From: Acidobacteriota bacterium
Lineage (GTDB): Bacteria > Acidobacteriota > Vicinamibacteria > Vicinamibacterales > UBA8438
Assembly: GCA_012963185.1 (NCBI GenBank)
Contig: DTWD01000544.1
Coordinates: 1-20,340, forward strand
Length of the DNA: 20,340 nt
Direction of reading: 5' to 3'
The translations under genes were made by a program, and so were the position numbers. Within the stretch, counting starts at the first letter, position 1. Each line of letters opens with the position of its first letter. Of the stretch, positions 7,986-15,583 are shown piece by piece. The notes below the pieces were generated by a model. That model did no database searches. It was not told where the DNA came from and was given only the letters and a program-made list of their open reading frames with translations.

Positions 7986-10216
7986 TGGCGGAAAAATACG
8001 AAGAGTTGCTCATTGAAATCGGTTGTGAGGAGATGCCAGCAAGCTGGTTGCCCGCCATAACTGACAATTTGGTCGCCTCTTTGGATTCTCGTCTCACTCA
8101 GGCACGGATCAAGTGTGAGGGGCCAATTACGGCCTTTAATACACCCCGGCGCTTTGGAGTGTCGATCGAAAGAATGCATGACCGACAGGCTGACCTCGAA
8201 GAAATGGTTACTGGTCCGCCTGTGAGCGCATCATTTGACCCGGACGGGTCGCCCCGCCCAGCGGCTATTGGATTTGCGCGTAAACAGGGCGCACAGGTGG
8301 AGGATCTTTCCCGTGTGCAGACTGCCAAGGGAGAGTACCTTGCGTATAACCGACGGCAGCGGGGAAAAGAAACAACACATGTTCTTCCCGATGTTTTCGC
8401 CGAGACGTTACGGGACATTGCTTTTCCTAAGCAGATGCATTGGGACGCAACATTGGATGACGGCCATGGTGAATTTGTATTTGGGCGACCCATTCGCTGG
8501 TTGCTATTTCTTTTTGCGGGGAAAGTCGTGCCTTTCGTGATCGGTCGCACTGAGGGAGCCAATGTCGTCGGCGTTGAGCCTGTCCGTAGTGGTAATGTCA
8601 CCTATGGGCATCGGTTTTTCTGCCGGACCGGAGAGCCGGGTCTAGCGCTTTGTGTGAAGTCCTTTGCGGACTATAAAAAAACGTTGGCGGATGCGTATGT
8701 ACTGATTGATCGAGACGAACGTCGAGATCGTATTACTAGCAAGCTGAAGAAGTGCGCGGAAAAAGTAGGCGGGAATGTTGCACCACTTGGACAGGGCACT
8801 GCGCTACTCGATGAAGTACCGGACCTCGTGGAATACCCGGCCGTCGTAACAGGTAGTTTTCCAGACGAATTTTTGTCGTTACCTGACGAGGTTCTGTCCA
8901 CGACGATGATTCATCACCAGCATTATTTTCCAGTAATCGATCGAAACAGACAGCTCAAAGCTAATTTTCTGGCCGTAACCAATACACCTCGTGACAATGT
9001 TGCCCGAATAGCTCGCAACTCTGAACGAGTTCTAATTGCGCGTCTTCGTGATGCGCGGTTTTTTTGGGAGGGTGACAGAGCGCATCGACTTGATGGCCGT
9101 CTTGACCGATTGGAGACACTGTTATTCCATAAAAAACTTGGTAGCTATCGACAAAAATCTGAGCGTGTGGCTCTATTGGCTTCAAAGATCGCTGGTGAAG
9201 TACTCGGTCAAACGGATGCAGCTGAACATGCGCATCGTGCGGCCTTACTTTCCAAAACGGATCTCGCCACTGACATGGTTGGTGAATTTCCTGAGCTTCA
9301 AGGCATCATGGGCGGGATTTATGCTCGTGACCAGGGTGAGCCTGAGGAAGTCTGGAAAGCTATTTATTACCACTATTTGCCTGTTGGTATTCAACCTGAT
9401 GCACCGCCGATCCGAGGTGATCTCGGCGTAGCGAACGTGACGTGGGCAGCGTTGTCTATCGCGGACAAAATCGATACGGTGGTCGGCTTATTTGGTGTTG
9501 GTGAGAAACCTACAGGTTCAAGGGACCCACTTGGTATTCGGCGTCAGGCACATGGGATGCTCCGGGTGTTAACCGATCTTCCAGAACTGGTCGGTTTAGA
9601 TAGTCGGATATCCATTGGTTCTGTCAGACGGTTAGCACGATCAGTGCATCGAGATTTGTTCGATGGCGCGGAAGAACGCGAGACCGTGTTTTTTCTTGAC
9701 CGCCTACGGTATTTGTTGGAAGAGCGTGGATTTGATGTTCGTAATGTGCGCGCTGTAACTCATGGGGATATTGACGAATTGCGTCCACTGGATGCACTCC
9801 GGAAGCTCAAGGTATTGCCTGAGTTTACCGATACGCCTGACTTTCAGCGGCTGGCGACGTTATTTAAACGGGTGAAGAATATCGCCCGCGAATTATCGAC
9901 TGCTGAATTGCATGAAGCCGAAAGATTAGACCCGCAACTCACGGCGTTGCTTTCGGAACCGGCAGAGCGGTCATTGCTGGACGAGTTGAATACGCGGCGG
10001 GCTGTCATAGAAACGGCTGTGTCGTCGGGTGAGGGGTTCAGAGAGGCGTTCGCAGACGCGTCAAAACTGGGGCCGGCGGTCGATCGATTTTTCGCTGATG
10101 TGTTTGTCATGGCGGACGATGCCGTCTTGCGGCGTGCGCGACTCCGTCTCGTGAAACACGTCGAGCAACTAATAGTTCAGCTTGCTGATGTGTCTGAGCT
10201 TGTACAGGAGTCGTAG
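7985..10216 (+). CDS. glyS: Glycyl-tRNA synthetase beta subunit
   Basis: This is the beta subunit of GlyRS, needed for tRNA(Gly) recognition. It is 743 residues long, somewhat longer than the ~690 of E. coli. It begins with the family's ELLIEIGCEEMPASWLP and has NTPRRFGV, PKQMHWD and FGRPIRWL. The central block KTDLATDMVGEFPELQG precedes the HD-like part. The C-terminal DALR-like anticodon-binding domain covers about the last 120 residues (RRAVIETAVSSGEGFREAF, FADVFVMADD). The start ATG overlaps the glyQ stop codon, with AAAAAGG about 10 bases upstream. No frameshift or broken block is visible. ppdK follows after 8 bases, and the glyQ-glyS-ppdK order recurs in other bacterial groups, including many Alphaproteobacteria. 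Confidence 0.97.
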   Translation: MAEKYEELLIEIGCEEMPASWLPAITDNLVASLDSRLTQARIKCEGPITAFNTPRRFGVSIERMHDRQADLEEMVTGPPVSASFDPDGSPRPAAIGFARKQGAQVEDLSRVQTAKGEYLAYNRRQRGKETTHVLPDVFAETLRDIAFPKQMHWDATLDDGHGEFVFGRPIRWLLFLFAGKVVPFVIGRTEGANVVGVEPVRSGNVTYGHRFFCRTGEPGLALCVKSFADYKKTLADAYVLIDRDERRDRITSKLKKCAEKVGGNVAPLGQGTALLDEVPDLVEYPAVVTGSFPDEFLSLPDEVLSTTMIHHQHYFPVIDRNRQLKANFLAVTNTPRDNVARIARNSERVLIARLRDARFFWEGDRAHRLDGRLDRLETLLFHKKLGSYRQKSERVALLASKIAGEVLGQTDAAEHAHRAALLSKTDLATDMVGEFPELQGIMGGIYARDQGEPEEVWKAIYYHYLPVGIQPDAPPIRGDLGVANVTWAALSIADKIDTVVGLFGVGEKPTGSRDPLGIRRQAHGMLRVLTDLPELVGLDSRISIGSVRRLARSVHRDLFDGAEERETVFFLDRLRYLLEERGFDVRNVRAVTHGDIDELRPLDALRKLKVLPEFTDTPDFQRLATLFKRVKNIARELSTAELHEAERLDPQLTALLSEPAERSLLDELNTRRAVIETAVSSGEGFREAFADASKLGPAVDRFFADVFVMADDAVLRRARLRLVKHVEQLIVQLADVSELVQES

Positions 10217-10224
10217 TTTATCTA

Positions 10225-13014
10225 ATGGCCAAGAAATCCACGAAGAAACCTACGAAGAGTCGTGAGACGCCGGTCTCTGGAAAGAAAACAAAGCGCGTGA
10301 CACGCGCGAGGACTCGACACAAAAAGTTTGTTTATTTTTTTGGTGATGGTAAAGCCGAAGGAGATCGTGAAATGCGCGATCTACTTGGTGGTAAAGGCGC
10401 AAATCTGGCTGAGATGACTAATGCTGGATTACCTGTTCCGTGGGGCTTCACCATTTCAACGGCGGCCTGTTCTTCGTACTACGAACAGCGAAGAAAAATT
10501 TCGCGACTGATCGAGGACGAGATTGAAACAAATCTCCAGCGACTTGAGAAACTCACCGGAGCAAAACTGGGCTCCAGGAACCACCCGTTGCTGGTATCTG
10601 TTCGTTCTGGGTCAAAGTTTTCTATGCCTGGCATGATGGATACGATTCTGAATCTTGGACTCAATGATAAGGCTGTCGAGGGGTTAAAGGCTCGAACGGC
10701 GAACGGACGATTTGCGTTCGACAGTTATCGTCGATTTATTCAAATGTTCGGAAATGTTGTGCTCGATGTACCGAAAGACTTATTTGAAGATGAGTTTAAC
10801 CGCATTAAGTTGTCGCACGGAGCGACGCTTGATACAGAGCTTGATGAGAACGCCCTCCGTGAAACGGTTGCTTGCTTTAAAGGTGTAGTAAAAGGGTCGA
10901 CTGGCCGTGCATTTCCAGAGGAGCCGCGACGGCAACTCCGTATGGCCCGTGACGCTGTATTTCAATCATGGCAGAATCCTCGGGCTATTGAATATCGTCG
11001 TATCTATCACATTCCGGATTCGATCGGAACAGCGGTGAATGTTCAGACAATGGTATTCGGAAATACTGGCAATAAATCTGGAACAGGTGTGGGTTTTACA
11101 AGGAATCCTGCAACTGGTAAAAAAGAATTCTTCGGTGAGTTTTTAATTAATGCCCAAGGCGAAGATGTTGTGGCTGGTATCCGTACGCCACAGCCAATTG
11201 GTGAACTGAAGCGGCTAATGCCCAAGGTGTATTCGGAGTTGCGAGACATCACGACTCGGCTCGAGCGTCACTATAAAGACGTGCAGGATTTTGAATTTAC
11301 GGTTGAAGAAGAACGTTTGTATATGCTGCAGACACGAAACGGCAAGCGTACAGGCCATGCAGCAGTCGTGATCGCGACGGATTTAGTTTCAGAAAAACTA
11401 GTAACGCGGAACGAAGCGATCAACATGGTTGATCCCGATGCGCTTTCTCAACTGTTATCACCAGTGTTTGATCCGAAAGTTTGGTCGAAGTTGCCGACTG
11501 TTACGCGCGGGTTACCAGCGTCACCTGGCGCAGCCTGTGGACAGGTAGTTTTTACTGCTGATGATGCGGTTGAATGGACACGGGAAGGCAAGAAAGTCTT
11601 GCTCGTCCGAAAAGAAACTGTTCCCGATGATATTCATGGAATGCACGTTGCTGAAGGTGTTCTGACCGCGACGGGAGGGATGACTTCTCACGCCGCGGTT
11701 GTAGGCCGACAGATGGGTAAGCCATCGGTGGTCGGTGCAGGAGCCCTTCATGTTATCGAATCAGAGCGGATCGCAACCGTTAATGGGCATTCATTCGAAG
11801 AAGGTGACTATGTCTCTCTTAATGGCCTGACCGGCGAGGTCAAGATTGGTAAAGTCGACACTACGCCAAGTGAGATACTCCAAGTGATCGCAGGGACGCT
11901 TGATGCAAAACGCTCCGATATCTACGGTCGGTTTTCTAAGTTGCTTGGATGGGCTGACAAGGTTCGACGACTTGGTATCCGTGCCAATGCCGATTTGCCA
12001 GACCAGGCTGTAATGGCGCAGGCCTTTGGAGCACGTGGCATCGGACTGTGCCGAACTGAGCACATGTTTTTTGGAGAGGACCGCATTCCGATTGTTCAAC
12101 GGATGATTCTTGCCGAGAATGAGGCTGATCGACGAAAAGCGTTGAGTGAACTGTTACCGCTACAACGACAAGATTTTTATGGGGTCTTTAAGGCGATGCG
12201 TGGTCAACCGGTCACCATTCGACTGATTGATCCCCCGCTCCATGAATTTTTACCGAAACGTGAAGAGTTAATGGTCGATATTGCTCGTTTGGAATCACAA
12301 GGCCGTAGTAGGGGACTCAGTCGGAAACGAACGTTATTGCGGCGCGTTGAACAACTCCATGAATTTAACCCCATGATGGGACATCGTGGTGTTCGTTTGG
12401 CAATTAGCTACCCAGAGATAGCCGAGATGCAGGCGCGGGCCATCATCGAGGCCGCGTGCATTCTTGCAAAGGAAGGAATGAAAATCGTTCCAGAGATCAT
12501 GATTCCACTTGTTGGCCATGTAGGCGAACTACGCGATCAAAAAGCCGTCATTGATCGCGTGGCTGCTGACACCATGCGCAGTGCCAACGTAAAGCTACGC
12601 TACTTAGTAGGAACCATGATCGAATTGCCTAGGAGTGTTATCACGGCTGATGACATTGCTGAACAGGCGGACTTCTTTTCCTTCGGTACAAATGATCTTA
12701 CCCAGATGACTTTTGGTTTCTCGCGAGATGATTCTGCGAAGTTTCTTTCTGACTATCAGGCTCGTGGTATTTTGACGTGCGATCCATTTGCATCGATTGA
12801 TGTGGAGGGTGTCGGGTCTTTAGTACGGATTGCAGTTGAGAAGGGGCGCGGCGTAAAGTCGAATCTGAAGCTCGGTGTCTGCGGTGAACACGGCGGAGAC
12901 CCGGCATCCATCCGATTTTTTGAGAAGGTTGGCCTGGATTACGTTAGTGCTTCGCCGTATCGAATTCCAACAGCCCGTCTTGCCGCAGCGCAGGCGGTGC
13001 TCTCGCAAGACTAG
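10225..13014 (+). CDS. ppdK: Pyruvate, phosphate dikinase
   Basis: PPDK reversibly converts pyruvate, ATP and phosphate into PEP, AMP and PPi, linking glycolysis and gluconeogenesis in the cytoplasm. At 929 residues it exceeds the ~875 typical of the family. The core opens with KFVYFFGDGKAEG and LLGGKGANLAEM. The ATP-grasp domain covers about residues 35-400. The phosphohistidine swivel domain has GGMTSHAAVV with H489 as the phosphorylated residue. The C-terminal PEP-binding barrel carries GTMIELPR, SFGTNDLTQMTFGFSRDD and GVCGEHGGDP with catalytic C886. Part of the extra length is a lysine/arginine-rich N-terminal tail of ~33 residues that precedes the canonical start and is of unknown role. 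The ATG at 10225 is preferred; GTG at 10297 would give a near-canonical N-terminus but has no visible ribosome binding site. mutL follows after 10 bases. Confidence 0.97.
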   Translation: MAKKSTKKPTKSRETPVSGKKTKRVTRARTRHKKFVYFFGDGKAEGDREMRDLLGGKGANLAEMTNAGLPVPWGFTISTAACSSYYEQRRKISRLIEDEIETNLQRLEKLTGAKLGSRNHPLLVSVRSGSKFSMPGMMDTILNLGLNDKAVEGLKARTANGRFAFDSYRRFIQMFGNVVLDVPKDLFEDEFNRIKLSHGATLDTELDENALRETVACFKGVVKGSTGRAFPEEPRRQLRMARDAVFQSWQNPRAIEYRRIYHIPDSIGTAVNVQTMVFGNTGNKSGTGVGFTRNPATGKKEFFGEFLINAQGEDVVAGIRTPQPIGELKRLMPKVYSELRDITTRLERHYKDVQDFEFTVEEERLYMLQTRNGKRTGHAAVVIATDLVSEKLVTRNEAINMVDPDALSQLLSPVFDPKVWSKLPTVTRGLPASPGAACGQVVFTADDAVEWTREGKKVLLVRKETVPDDIHGMHVAEGVLTATGGMTSHAAVVGRQMGKPSVVGAGALHVIESERIATVNGHSFEEGDYVSLNGLTGEVKIGKVDTTPSEILQVIAGTLDAKRSDIYGRFSKLLGWADKVRRLGIRANADLPDQAVMAQAFGARGIGLCRTEHMFFGEDRIPIVQRMILAENEADRRKALSELLPLQRQDFYGVFKAMRGQPVTIRLIDPPLHEFLPKREELMVDIARLESQGRSRGLSRKRTLLRRVEQLHEFNPMMGHRGVRLAISYPEIAEMQARAIIEAACILAKEGMKIVPEIMIPLVGHVGELRDQKAVIDRVAADTMRSANVKLRYLVGTMIELPRSVITADDIAEQADFFSFGTNDLTQMTFGFSRDDSAKFLSDYQARGILTCDPFASIDVEGVGSLVRIAVEKGRGVKSNLKLGVCGEHGGDPASIRFFEKVGLDYVSASPYRIPTARLAAAQAVLSQD

Positions 13015-13024
13015 CTGGTTGCAT

Positions 13025-14803
13025 ATGGGTTCAATTAATCGACTGCCGCCAGGTCTAGCGAATCAAATTGCGGCAGGCGAAGTGGTTGAGCGACCGGCAT
13101 CGGTTGTCAAGGAACTCATTGAGAACTCGATTGACGCTGGCAGTCTGAGAATCATCGTTACCGTAGAGTTTGGTGGGAAACGTCTTATTCGGGTTGAGGA
13201 TGATGGTATCGGTATGTCATCCGAAGACGCATTACTGGCGATTGAAAGGCATGCTACTAGTAAGATCGGCCGCCTTGAGGACCTGAATGCCATCGCGACA
13301 CTGGGGTTTCGTGGCGAAGCATTACCCAGCGTTGCTTCCGTGTCACACCTTCTACTTCGCACACGCTCGTCCGGAACGAGCCATGGTGTTGAAGTGCGTG
13401 TTGATGGAGGTGGTGAACCGGTCGTTACCGAAACAGGGATACGAGAGGGTACGACCGTCGAGGTGCGGGATCTGTTTTTCAATGTACCGGCGCGTAGGAA
13501 GTTTCTCAAGTCTGACGGTGCCGAAACGTCACATATATCGCGCGCGATGACGCAAATAGCCCTCGGGTATTGCGGAGTGGGTTTCACGTTGGTCAGTGGT
13601 CGGCGAACACTTATTGATTGTCCACCGGTTGCCAGTTTCCCTGAACGGTTTTATCAGGTATACGGTGAACGGACTGACTTGGTGAGTGTTGAGAAGCAGG
13701 CTGCTGGAATCCGACTGTTCGGTTTTGTGGCCGCATTGGCTGAGCAAGGTCCGACGCGGGGCGCGCAACACCTGTTCGTGAATGGCCGGATGGTAAAAGA
13801 TAAGACTATTGCACACGCGGTAATCGAGGCGTACAGCCAAGCGAGTATTAAACCCCGGAGTCCTGAGATTCACCTGTTTTTGGAAATACCACATGACCGC
13901 GTTGATGTGAACGTCCATCCAACGAAGGCTGAGGTTCGATTTCTGGAACAGTCGCTCGTCCACGAGCTCGTACGGCGTGGTATGGCAGATGCACTCGGTC
14001 AGGAGGCGGTGCCAGTAATTATTCCGAGTCTTCCATCAGGTATATCGGGACAGGAGCCGCAGCCGCGCTCTATTCCTGGTGTGGTGTCAGGGATGGCGGC
14101 GGCGAGTCGCTGGGGTCCGGCAGCAGATGTGTTTCGACAACGTGAGAGAGTTGGAACGGTTTCGTCGTTTGAAGGCAGTTTGTTACATTCAGGACTAGGA
14201 ACCACTGATCGTGGAGACGTTGGTACGACCTCGTTGATACCACTCGGTCAATTCAGAGACACGTTTATTGTGGCTGTCGATAACGATGGGGTGGTTATTA
14301 TCGATCAACATGTGGCGCACGAACGGATTCTATTTGAGCAGGTAATGGACCGGTTGACCGCCGGAACGTTGGAGTCACAACGTCTTTTGGAGCCATTGGT
14401 AGTTGAGTTGCCACCGGCGTCGCAGGATGCTCTTGCTGAGCATACAGAGTCTCTCACGCGTCTTGGTTTTGAGGTTGATAGTTTCGGGGGAGATAGCGTT
14501 CGGATTGCAGCGGCGCCGAATCTCCTTGTGGCTAGTTCCTGTGAGCGTGTCGTGCGAGCGTTGGCGGACGACTTGGAGGGACTTGATAAAGGAGCTGATG
14601 TTGACGAGGCACTTCGTCAGATAGCTGCCACGACAGCTTGTCATGCTGCTGTCAAGGCGAATGACAGGTTAACGGTTGAAAAGATGACCTATTTGCTGCA
14701 GGAATTGAAGCGTACGGCTTACTCGACGGTGTGTCCTCACGGTCGTCCAGTCCTGCTTCGTCTTAGTCGTCATCAGCTAGAGAAAAGTTTTGACCGTATC
14801 TAG
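13025..14803 (+). CDS. mutL: DNA mismatch repair protein MutL (nicking-endonuclease type)
   Basis: MutL couples MutS mismatch recognition to strand removal. The start is ATG at 13025, giving 592 residues with the canonical beginning SINRLPPGLANQIAAGEVVE. The frame stays open 150 bases further up inside ppdK, but that is not family sequence. The GHKL ATPase motifs are E33/N34 in LIENSIDAG, VEDDGIGM (57-64) and GFRGEAL (94-100). DVNVHPTKAEVRF (303-315) closes the N-terminal domain. A low-complexity linker (~340-405) leads to the dimerisation/endonuclease domain. This domain has DQHVAHERILFE (D427, H429, E433, E438), ACHAAVK (538-544), CPHGRP (570-575) and a terminal F-x-R. These are the metal-site motifs of nicking MutL and are absent from the MutH-dependent E. 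coli type. One change, DQHV for DQHA, is conservative. Confidence 0.96.
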   Translation: MGSINRLPPGLANQIAAGEVVERPASVVKELIENSIDAGSLRIIVTVEFGGKRLIRVEDDGIGMSSEDALLAIERHATSKIGRLEDLNAIATLGFRGEALPSVASVSHLLLRTRSSGTSHGVEVRVDGGGEPVVTETGIREGTTVEVRDLFFNVPARRKFLKSDGAETSHISRAMTQIALGYCGVGFTLVSGRRTLIDCPPVASFPERFYQVYGERTDLVSVEKQAAGIRLFGFVAALAEQGPTRGAQHLFVNGRMVKDKTIAHAVIEAYSQASIKPRSPEIHLFLEIPHDRVDVNVHPTKAEVRFLEQSLVHELVRRGMADALGQEAVPVIIPSLPSGISGQEPQPRSIPGVVSGMAAASRWGPAADVFRQRERVGTVSSFEGSLLHSGLGTTDRGDVGTTSLIPLGQFRDTFIVAVDNDGVVIIDQHVAHERILFEQVMDRLTAGTLESQRLLEPLVVELPPASQDALAEHTESLTRLGFEVDSFGGDSVRIAAAPNLLVASSCERVVRALADDLEGLDKGADVDEALRQIAATTACHAAVKANDRLTVEKMTYLLQELKRTAYSTVCPHGRPVLLRLSRHQLEKSFDRI

Positions 14804-14871
14804 AGAAGGATGATGTTTGTACGATTCTTGTTCGTAGCGGAAACACCAAATACGACCATGGACTAAAACAT

Positions 14872-14964
14872 ATGGAGAGTGACGGCAGACTTGTTGGGCG
14901 TCGAGAGTTTGCGACACAGCTTGGTTTAGCTGGTGGAATTCTTAAATCGCTATATATCGGATGA
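14872..14964 (+). CDS. Possible 30-codon twin-arginine-like mini-ORF or gene remnant
   Basis: The 188-base gap between mutL and the cupin gene holds a short frame from ATG 14872 to TGA 14962-14964. It reads MESDGRLVGRREFATQLGLA and then ten more residues. The GRREF segment followed by a small-residue, mildly hydrophobic stretch recalls the start of Tat signal peptides (RR-x-F). Nothing follows that could be a passenger protein. It could be the remnant of a lost exported oxidoreductase gene or a chance frame. No clear ribosome binding site precedes it. The rest of the gap shows a TATATA at 14951-14956 that might be a -10 box for the next gene, with no matching -35, and a weak 5-bp hairpin near 14820-14836. 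I do not assign a function. Confidence 0.25.
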   Translation: MESDGRLVGRREFATQLGLAGGILKSLYIG

Positions 14965-14984
14965 GGCAGTTTAGAAAGAATCTA

Positions 14985-14990
14985 AGAGGG
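14985..14990 (+). promoter_or_regulatory. Ribosome binding site that decides the cupin start
   Basis: AGAGGG lies 7 bases before the ATG at 14998 but only 1 base before the ATG at 14992. The spacing favours 14998 as the true start of the exported cupin gene, which also makes a tidier signal peptide (MVKVYAKQ...). Confidence 0.6.
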
Positions 14991-14997
14991 AATGAAG

Positions 14998-15561
14998 ATG
15001 GTCAAGGTGTACGCGAAGCAGATGCTGGGAGTTGTCGTCGTGTCGATGTTGGCGTCGACTGTTGTGGCGAGCGCCCAGATTAATTCGGCGACGGATATCA
15101 CAGAAGAAGAGTATTTAGCCGTGAAGAACGGTCCTGATGGCGGTGTTGATCGTCAGGTCAAAATTGTGGATATCGGCAGGTCTAACGTTGCGGTCGGCAT
15201 ACTACATCGGGATGCGATTGAGGCCACTAGCGGCCCTGCTCGAGGGATCGTGCATTCGCTCGTTACTGAGGTGTACTACATTTATTCCGGTAGTGGGACG
15301 CTGGTGACAGGGGGAACGATCGGAGATCGTCGAGATATACCAGCGGACAGTGATATTGTGACAACGCTCGTTGGGAAGAGTTTTCGCGCCACTTCGACTG
15401 GTGGCCATAGCCGTTATGTGTCAGAAGGTGACATCGTTGTGATTCCGGGTGGTGTGTTTCATGGGTGGACAGAAATTGAGGATCACGTGACGTATCTAAG
15501 TATTCGTCCTGATCCCGACAAAGTCTTACCCGCTGGCTGGGTGAATCCAGTTATCGAATAG
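14998..15561 (+). CDS. Exported single-domain cupin protein
   Basis: This 187-residue protein (from ATG 14998, chosen from the ribosome binding site spacing) has a Sec-type signal peptide. A basic start is followed by a hydrophobic stretch to about residue 24, with a likely cut after ASA at 26/27. The mature part is one cupin barrel. Motif 1 is GIVHSLVTEVYYIYSGSGT, with H86 and E91; the first histidine of the usual HxH is isoleucine (I84). Motif 2 is GDIVVIPGGVFHGW, with H155. Two or three metal ligands therefore remain. The barrel closes with HVTYLSIR, and the protein ends in a proline-containing tail (LPAGWVNPVIE). It is 22 bases upstream of the PQQ dehydrogenase and very likely co-transcribed. 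It resembles each half of the two-cupin protein at 18433-19365. Enzymatic activity, if any (dioxygenase, isomerase, ligand binding), is unknown. Confidence 0.85.
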   Translation: MVKVYAKQMLGVVVVSMLASTVVASAQINSATDITEEEYLAVKNGPDGGVDRQVKIVDIGRSNVAVGILHRDAIEATSGPARGIVHSLVTEVYYIYSGSGTLVTGGTIGDRRDIPADSDIVTTLVGKSFRATSTGGHSRYVSEGDIVVIPGGVFHGWTEIEDHVTYLSIRPDPDKVLPAGWVNPVIE

Positions 15562-15583
15562 TTGAACTAAAGAGGGGTGACTT

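Noticed and set aside
12875..13024. In-frame upward extension of mutL by 50 codons inside ppdK
   Set aside because: The extra residues are an out-of-frame reading of conserved PPDK sequence and are not MutL-like. The ATG at 13025 gives the canonical MutL N-terminus.
14810..14866. An 18-codon frame directly after an AGAAGGA sequence downstream of mutL
   Set aside because: It is too short, the purine run touches the ATG with no spacer, and the product resembles nothing.
14992..14997. ATG at 14992 as start of the exported cupin
   Set aside because: It is only one base from the AGAGGG site; the ATG at 14998 has ideal 7-base spacing.
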